From: CALAEC01 sp050692915
GTDB taxonomy: Bacteria; Actinomycetota; UBA4738; CALAEC01
NCBI GenBank assembly: GCA_050692915.1
Contig: JBOGVU010000056.1
Location: forward strand, 1-17,372
Reading direction: 5' to 3'
Length of the DNA: 17,372 nucleotides
Shown here: positions 13,378-17,372 of the stretch, piece by piece
Numbering within the stretch: the stretch's first letter is position 1
Layout: each line of letters begins with the position of its first letter
Notes under the pieces: generated by a model
Databases searched by the model: none
Seen by the model: only the letters and a program-made list of their open reading frames with translations
What the model was told of the DNA's origin: nothing
Translations under genes and position numbers: made by a program

Positions 13378-14370
13378 TCATGTGAACTCGGGGATGATCT
13401 CCTTGCCGTACGTCTCGATGATCGCATCGGGGCCCTCCACGGACATGGCGTAGATGTTGAACTGGTCCACGCCCAGATCCTCGAGCGTGCGCAGCTTCTC
13501 CTTGCACTGGTCGACGGTCCCGATGACGCAGAACCGGTCGACGATCTCGTCGGTCACGAACTCGGCATGTTCCGCCCCGCGGCGCCCGTGATCCTTGTAG
13601 TCGTAGTGGTCGCGGGCTTCGACGTAGTCCGTGAGCTCCTTCGGCAGCTCGTCGCCGGCGTAGCGATTGACCAGGTCCACGACGTGGTTCGACACCAGGG
13701 CGGGGAACCACCGGACCTGTTCCCGGGCCGCGGCCAGGTCGTCACCGACGAAGGTCGGCGCCGCGCTCATGATCTTGATGTCGTCGGGATCCCGCCCCGC
13801 TTCCTCTGCTCCTTCTCGGATGTAGGCCAGGGACCACTCGATGATGAATGGGTCGGCGAGCTGCATGACGAGCCCGTCGGCGACCCGGCCGACGGCCCGG
13901 AGCGCCTTGGGGCCGTAGGCGGCGATCCAGACCGGGAGGTCCCACCGGGCCCACTTGAGCTGGATGGGAGTGCCCTCGTAGTCGACCTCCCTTCCCGCCA
14001 CGAGATCCCGGATGAGGCGGGCGGCCCATTCCATCCGCTCCACGCTGACCGGCGCCTTGCCGATGACCCGCCGGGCGCTGTCGCCGCGCCCGATGCCCAT
14101 GACCATCCGCCCACCGGAGAGGTCGTCGAGCGTGGCCAGGACGCTGGCCGTCACCGTGGGATCCCTGGTGACCGGGTTCGTCACGAGCGGCCCCATCCGG
14201 ATCCGCTCGGTCTCGGTGGCCATGAGGGTGAACGTCGGGTAGACCTCCTGCCAGAGAACGTGGGAGTCCCACATCCACACGTAGTCGAAGCCGCTCCCCT
14301 CGGCGTGCTTGGCCAGGTCGACCCACTGCCGGGGAGGTGGGTCGGGAGCGAAGCAGACCCCGAACTGCAT
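13378..14370 (-). CDS. LLM class flavin/F420-dependent oxidoreductase, first gene of the pyrimidine operon
   Basis: 330 residues from ATG at 14370 (a TTG directly before it is also possible; GTGAGGG precedes). Luciferase-like TIM-barrel features: 'FGVCFAPDPPPRQWVDLAKHAEGSGFDYVWMWDSHV', 'RIRMGPLVTNPVTRDPTVTASVLATLDDLSGGRMVMGIGRG', 'PVWIAAYGPKALRAVGRVADG' and 'VIGTVDQCKEKLRTLEDLGVDQFNIY'. The 'GRMVMGIGRGDSARR' loop and 'AAYGPKAL' are like F420-dependent LLM members (methylene-H4MPT reductase/glucose-6-phosphate dehydrogenase group). Enzymes of this group are, to my recollection, often next to hydantoinase and nitrilase genes in actinobacteria. The reaction is not established; a part in the first step on the pyrimidine ring is inference. 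It does not look like RutA, which has its own longer sequence and Rut neighbours. Confidence 0.85.
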   Translation of the reverse strand: MQFGVCFAPDPPPRQWVDLAKHAEGSGFDYVWMWDSHVLWQEVYPTFTLMATETERIRMGPLVTNPVTRDPTVTASVLATLDDLSGGRMVMGIGRGDSARRVIGKAPVSVERMEWAARLIRDLVAGREVDYEGTPIQLKWARWDLPVWIAAYGPKALRAVGRVADGLVMQLADPFIIEWSLAYIREGAEEAGRDPDDIKIMSAAPTFVGDDLAAAREQVRWFPALVSNHVVDLVNRYAGDELPKELTDYVEARDHYDYKDHGRRGAEHAEFVTDEIVDRFCVIGTVDQCKEKLRTLEDLGVDQFNIYAMSVEGPDAIIETYGKEIIPEFT

Positions 14371-14453
14371 CAACTGCCCTCACCGCGTTCCATGGCCTCG
14401 TCCCTCTTCCAGTCGCTGACCTCCGAAGCCTACCTCTCGGCTGGTCGGCGGGA

Positions 14454-14480
14454 GGAAGCCCCCTTCGGACTCGGCTTTCC
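14454..14480. terminator. Imperfect hairpin after the SnoaL-like gene
   Basis: GGAAGCC (14454-14460) pairs with GGCTTTCC (14473-14480) with one bulged base. It lies just beyond the SnoaL-like stop in the 115-nt gap before the pyrimidine operon, so the operon promoter probably lies in the remainder, 14371-14453, where I find no clear -35/-10 pair. Confidence 0.3.
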
Positions 14481-14485
14481 GAGCG

Positions 14486-14875
14486 CTAGGACAGGAATTC
14501 GTCGATCGCGTACTGGTCGCCGGGGTGACCCCAGAACTCGGTGACCTTGCCGTCCTTGATGTGCAGAACGTGCGCCTGCCGGTCCTCGAGCGTCTTCCCC
14601 TGCCGCTCGCCCCGAGCCACCACCAGGGCCACGGCGTGGTCGTCGTTGGCCAGGATGTCGTGGATCTCGAGGCTGAACGTCCCGCCCGTCATCTCCATCG
14701 TCTTGGCCAGGAAGCCAAGCACCTCCTCCTTGCCCCGGTAGTCGCCGGCCAGCGGGCCTCGCCCGCCGACGTGCCAGACGACGTCATCGGCGAAGAAGTC
14801 TGCGACCCTCTGCATATCGGCCTTGATGAAGGCCTTGTATCCCTGCCGCGCCAGATCCTCGTTCGGATGGGCCAT
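14486..14875 (-). CDS. SnoaL-like / NTF2-fold protein
   Basis: 129 residues from ATG at 14875, chosen because AGGAGG precedes it closely and Met-Ala-His-Pro-Asn-Glu-Asp-Leu-Ala-Arg starts the first helix of the fold; an open frame up to 14956 looks noncoding. Family marks: 'ARQGYKAFIKADMQRVADFFADDVVWHVGGRGPLAGDYRGKEEVLGFL', 'FSLEIHDILANDDHAVALVVARGERQGKTLEDRQAHVLHIKDGKVTEFW' and a C-terminal 'DQYAIDEFL'. This is the SnoaL-like polyketide-cyclase/ketosteroid-isomerase-type cone fold of about 130 residues. Members are isomerases, hydrolases or ligand-binding proteins, and the sequence does not tell which. It is upstream of the pyrimidine operon on the same strand but separated by a possible terminator. 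Confidence 0.8.
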   Translation of the reverse strand: MAHPNEDLARQGYKAFIKADMQRVADFFADDVVWHVGGRGPLAGDYRGKEEVLGFLAKTMEMTGGTFSLEIHDILANDDHAVALVVARGERQGKTLEDRQAHVLHIKDGKVTEFWGHPGDQYAIDEFLS

Positions 14876-15073
14876 CGCTCCTCCTCTCCAACCCGATTCT
14901 ATGGCCGACGCCACTGCCGCGTTTCTTCCGCGTCGGCTGGGGGCCTGACGCTTCACGTACCGGATCAGCGTACGGACCTGCTGCCGGCCACCCCCTGGCC
15001 AGGAGTCAAATTGCTGCTCGGCGCGAGCGGTCCGCGATGTCCGTGTGCGCTCACGGGACGGCCGTTTCCCAGC
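14876..15073. other. Intergenic stretch between SnoaL-like gene and tRNA-Arg
   Basis: About 200 bases with no coding pattern. It should contain the promoter of the SnoaL-like gene and the end of the tRNA transcript, but I find no convincing -35/-10 pair or terminator hairpin. Confidence 0.35.
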
Positions 15074-15151
15074 TGGTGCGCCCGGAGGGACTCGAACCCC
15101 CAGCCTTCTGATCCGTAGTCAGACGCTCTGTCCAAATTGAGCTACGGGCGC
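15074..15151 (-). tRNA. tRNA-Arg (anticodon ACG)
   Basis: Full cloverleaf: acceptor GCGCCCG/CGGGCGC, D-arm GCTC/GAGC, anticodon stem TCTGA/TCAGA with loop CTACGGA, T-arm with TTCGAGT loop, discriminator A. The 3' CCA is encoded (15074-15076 on the plus strand read TGG). The ACG anticodon is normally converted to ICG by TadA and reads CGT, CGC and CGA. Confidence 0.97.
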
Positions 15152-15152
15152 G

Positions 15153-15241
15153 CGGAGGCGGCGCGATTTGAACGCGCGAGGGGCTTGCGCCCCAACGGGA
15201 TTAGCAATCCCGCGCCATAGGCCTGACTAGGCGACGCCTCC
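15153..15241 (-). tRNA. tRNA-Ser (anticodon GCT)
   Basis: 89 nt: acceptor GGAGGCG/CGCCTCC with discriminator G, T8, anticodon stem CGGGA/TCCCG with loop TTGCTAA, a long class II variable arm with GGGGC/GCCCC pairing, and T-arm GCGCG/CGCGC with TTCAAAT loop. No CCA is encoded. It reads AGC and AGT. Only one base separates its 3' end from the first base of tRNA-Arg, so they are made as one transcript. Its 5' end is 19 nt from the lipoprotein stop codon, so it may be cotranscribed with that gene or use a promoter inside it. Confidence 0.96.
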
Positions 15242-15260
15242 GCACCCAGTCTACCGAACC

Positions 15261-15692
15261 TCAGGGGGAGGCCGAGCGGACCGGGCTGGCGGCCACGACG
15301 TGCCCGTCCGCGTCGAGGGCGGCCACGCTCCAGGTCGAGCTCGGGGTCAGCACTGGACCCTCGCCCCCCTCCGGCCGGTCGGGAACCCCGCCGAGCGCCA
15401 CGGAAGTGGCCGGGCCCTCCCAGGCCCACACCGCCCGGCCCTCGGCGTCCAGCACCACCAGGCGGTACGCGGTGGCGCCATCCACGGGTTCCCATTCGAA
15501 CGTGGGCGTTTCGCCGGCTCCCTCCTCCGGCGGAGCCGTCAGCTCGACCGCCGCCGCGACGGCGCCCTCGCCGATCGGCTCGTCCACGTTCCCCCCATCC
15601 CCAGCCACTCCCCCGTCCCCGGCCCCTGCGCCGCCCGTGCAGGCGGCGAGGATCAGCATTCCCGCCAGCGCGAAGGCCGGTCTCCGCGTCAC
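15261..15692 (-). CDS. Lipoprotein with a fibronectin III-like domain
   Basis: 143 residues from GTG at 15692, which overlaps the TGA of the upstream gene (GTGA). The signal Met-Thr-Arg-Arg-Pro then hydrophobic core ends in the lipobox Leu-Ala-Ala-Cys18, so the mature protein should be lipid-anchored on the outside of the membrane. A Gly/Asp-rich linker (19-45) leads to 'PTFEWEPVDGATAYRLVVLDAEGRAVWAWEGPATSV' and 'STWSVAALDADGHVVAASPV', the strand pattern of a fibronectin III-like domain. Translational coupling suggests it works with the larger secreted protein before it. No specific function is recognised. Confidence 0.7.
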   Translation of the reverse strand: MTRRPAFALAGMLILAACTGGAGAGDGGVAGDGGNVDEPIGEGAVAAAVELTAPPEEGAGETPTFEWEPVDGATAYRLVVLDAEGRAVWAWEGPATSVALGGVPDRPEGGEGPVLTPSSTWSVAALDADGHVVAASPVRSASP

Positions 15693-16735
15693 GGCTGCAC
15701 CTGCGCCAGCCCGCCCTGTGCCTTGTCCGCCAGGGCGTCGAGCCCGAACTGCTGCGCCCCGATCAGGATGTCGATGATCGTTTGGGCGTCCCCCGTGGCG
15801 ATCGCCTCGTTCAGCTTCAGCTCCAGGCCAGCCTCGAAGCCGGCCAGCAGTTCCTGGGCCTTCTGCTTCAGCGGAGCCGAGCCGGGGACCGAGGCCCCGA
15901 CGGCGCCGACCCGGATCCCAACGCCCAACAAGCTGAGGAGATAGTGGGTTGGGAAGTTCTCCGGAAGCTGGGCCGGCGCCTCGAGGAGGTCCTGGAACAG
16001 CGCCGTCAGGAGGGTGTCGCTGAGCCCATGCTCGAACCCCTCGGGCGGCTCCTGACACGGGCCGAGCCCGAGGATCTTGGCGTTCAACGCGTCGATCTGA
16101 TGGGCAAGCGCCGGGAGTTCGTTGGCAGTGAAGTCCTCCAGCGCGATGAGCTCCGCCGTGAGCGACTTGTACTCGTCCACGATCGCGGCCGAGGCCGAGC
16201 CGCCCGCCGTCCGGATGGCCACGAACTTCGCCGTCACCGAGGTGTTGAAGCCGTAAGACTGCTGGATCTTGCGGGTGTCCGCCGCCAGATCACCGGTGAC
16301 CTTGTTGCACGACGCGAAGGTGGGAGAGAAGCTGCCGCTCGCCGCGAACGACCCGCTCACCGGAACGGTCCCGAAGTCCTGCACGTTCACCGTTCCTTTG
16401 AAGCCGACCTGGCCGAACCCCTTGACCACCGCTGCGGTCCCAGAGAGCTGGAGGGTCTCCACGATGCTCAGCTTGCCGGTGGCGTTGGGCACCTGGCTCT
16501 GACCGGTTCCCTGGAGGGTCATCTCCCCGCCGGTGACCTCGCCGCCGTCGATCCCGAGGGTGAACGCCGACGTCCCGCTTCCCGAGGCGAAGATGTCCTT
16601 CTTGGAGATGGCCCCGGTCCAGATGGCGGTCCCCTCCCATGCACCGTCGGGGAACGCCACGCCGTTGGCTGCCCCCGCCGGGATGATCCCAGCCACGAGG
16701 AGGCCCAGCGCAACGACCGCGGCCAGCCATCTCAT
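15689..16735 (-). CDS. Secreted two-part protein of unknown function
   Basis: 348 residues. Signal peptide about 1-22 (Met-Arg-Trp-Leu, hydrophobic, Ala-Gly-Ala-Ala). Residues 25-150 are Gly/Thr/Ser-rich with repeated short strands ('GGEMTLQGTGQSQVPNATG', 'GSFAASGSFSPTF'), suggesting a beta-barrel or beta-sandwich similar to lipid- or ligand-binding extracytoplasmic domains. Residues 155-348 are mainly helical with one Cys in each half (Ser-Cys-Asn-Lys; Gly-Pro-Cys-Gln). The ATG at 16735 has no good ribosome site, so a leaderless message is possible, as is common in actinobacteria. It overlaps the following lipoprotein gene by 4 nt and is divergent from the HD-GYP gene. I do not recognise the family. 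Confidence 0.55.
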   Translation of the reverse strand: MRWLAAVVALGLLVAGIIPAGAANGVAFPDGAWEGTAIWTGAISKKDIFASGSGTSAFTLGIDGGEVTGGEMTLQGTGQSQVPNATGKLSIVETLQLSGTAAVVKGFGQVGFKGTVNVQDFGTVPVSGSFAASGSFSPTFASCNKVTGDLAADTRKIQQSYGFNTSVTAKFVAIRTAGGSASAAIVDEYKSLTAELIALEDFTANELPALAHQIDALNAKILGLGPCQEPPEGFEHGLSDTLLTALFQDLLEAPAQLPENFPTHYLLSLLGVGIRVGAVGASVPGSAPLKQKAQELLAGFEAGLELKLNEAIATGDAQTIIDILIGAQQFGLDALADKAQGGLAQVQP

Positions 16736-16805
16736 GGCCGAGGAGGCTACCCGGGGGGCCTGTGGGTGGCCTTAAAGGGGAGGATCTACCCCACATCGCC
16801 TTTCC

Positions 16806-16824
16806 TGACTGCGCTCCGCAGTCA
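16806..16824. repeat. Perfect inverted repeat in a divergent intergenic region
   Basis: TGACTGCG (16806-16813) and CGCAGTCA (16817-16824) around CTC, between the secreted protein gene (starting 16735, leftward) and the HD-GYP gene (starting 16894, rightward). Position fits an operator for one or both promoters. Because the flanking genes diverge, a terminator is unlikely. Confidence 0.45.
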
Positions 16825-16893
16825 AGTCGTGGCACTTTCGGCCGATACCTCATTCCTAAGCGCCGTCAGTCGATCGGCCGAGGGGGTTGGAGA

Positions 16894-17372
16894 GTGGAGG
16901 ATCGCACGGATCGGTGGGAAGCCCGGCCCATCCTGAGCCTGGCCCTCCGGGGCGTGGTCCTGCTGTTCCCGATCGCCGCGGGCGTCGGGATCGCCGCGTT
17001 CCTCTCTCGAGCCATCCCCAGACCGCCCGGTGGCGAGGCCATCCTGTGGTGGGCGGGGCTCTTCGCGGCGTCGGCGGTCACGGCCTGGGCGGTCGACCGC
17101 GTGGCCAGGCGACTCCTCCCCCTGGCCGTGCTGCTGCAGCTAACGATGCTCTTTCCTGACCGGGCGCCGTCCCGGTTCGCCGTGGCCCGTAAAGTCGGCA
17201 CCACCAAGGGCCTCGAGGAGCGGGTCCGGAGGGCCCGCGAGGCCGGGGAGGAAGACGACCCCACCCAGGCCGCGGTACGGATCTTGGAGCTGGTGGCCAC
17301 GCTCAACGCCCACGACCGGCAGACCCGAGGACACTCGGAGCGGGTCCGCGTGCTCACCGACCTGCTGGCGGC
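16894..17372 (+). CDS. Membrane-anchored HD-GYP-type phosphodiesterase, N-terminal part
   Basis: The frame from GTG at 16894 (AGGGGG upstream) stays open to the window edge, 159 residues. Two membrane segments (about 16-38 and 49-68, perhaps a third at 74-87) are followed by a basic linker (95-120) and then 'AAVRILELVATLNAHDRQTRGHSERVRVLTDLLA' (126-159). His-Asp in 'NAHD' and 'TRGHSERV' is the start typical of HD-GYP and related HD-domain phosphohydrolases, which break down cyclic di-GMP or related nucleotides. The His-Asp metal motif and GYP motif themselves would lie beyond the end, so the class is a good but not final call. Divergent from the secreted protein gene; the inverted repeat at 16806-16824 is a possible control site. 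Confidence 0.7.
   Translation, partial: MEDRTDRWEARPILSLALRGVVLLFPIAAGVGIAAFLSRAIPRPPGGEAILWWAGLFAASAVTAWAVDRVARRLLPLAVLLQLTMLFPDRAPSRFAVARKVGTTKGLEERVRRAREAGEEDDPTQAAVRILELVATLNAHDRQTRGHSERVRVLTDLLA

Noticed and set aside
15151..15243. tRNA-Ser with a 9-bp acceptor stem overlapping tRNA-Arg by one base, or a selC-like tRNA
   Set aside because: Pairing GCGGAGG with CCTCCGC displaces position 8 and the T-arm. The register GGAGGCG/CGCCTCC gives normal T8, a 7-bp acceptor and discriminator G. The anticodon is GCT, not TCA.
1..17372. CRISPR arrays, insertion sequences, integrases or other mobile elements
   Set aside because: No repeated spaced units, transposase motifs or terminal inverted repeats with target duplications were seen.

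Overview
The window is high-GC, gene-dense bacterial DNA that looks actinobacterial. It has frequent GTG starts, strong GGAGG-type ribosome sites, many 4-nt ATGA/GTGA gene overlaps, an LLM oxidoreductase of the F420-type fold, and a tRNA-Ser(GCT)/tRNA-Arg(ACG) pair. I cannot name the organism; an uncultured soil-type actinobacterial lineage is a guess. No transposase, integrase or CRISPR array is visible.

Left part (1-4300): the C-terminal end of an ABC-2 type permease, a strong hairpin, then a leftward run: DoxX membrane protein, HxlR regulator (apparently a CTG start), a secreted Asp-box protein and a 19-residue hydrophobic peptide. Divergent from this, behind a TACT/AGTA-type palindrome that could be the HxlR operator, run a second DoxX-like gene (broken by one frameshift) and an AhpD/carboxymuconolactone-decarboxylase-fold gene. 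In that last gene the second cysteine of the CxxC redox motif is an in-frame TGA. It is followed at 18 nt by a perfect 7-bp hairpin with a GGTCT loop, as in a bacterial SECIS, and the frame stays open for 102 more sense codons. I read it as a selenoprotein. This is the most interesting object in the window and suggests a redox or electrophile-stress locus.

Middle part (4300-8200): a small secreted protein with a recognisable promoter, a decayed gene resembling the end of FG-GAP/ASPIC-UnbV proteins (three frame breaks, each repaired by adding one G to a G-run), a membrane class III nucleotide cyclase with an extracytoplasmic helical sensor and HAMP domain, a coupled pair of small proteins (one a zinc ribbon), and a stand-alone receiver domain that has lost its phospho-acceptor aspartate.

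Right-centre part (8322-14370): a leftward five-gene operon for reductive pyrimidine catabolism: LLM flavin/F420 oxidoreductase, beta-ureidopropionase-like nitrilase, class III aminotransferase, dihydropyrimidinase and CoA-acylating malonate/methylmalonate-semialdehyde dehydrogenase. Together they would take dihydrouracil to beta-alanine, malonate semialdehyde and acetyl-CoA. The usual dihydropyrimidine dehydrogenase is absent, and the LLM enzyme holds the first position. A SnoaL-like gene lies upstream.

Right end (15074-17372): tRNA-Arg and tRNA-Ser one base apart, a lipoprotein overlapping a larger secreted protein of unknown function, a perfect palindrome in the divergent intergenic region, and the start of a membrane-anchored HD-GYP-type protein cut by the window edge.
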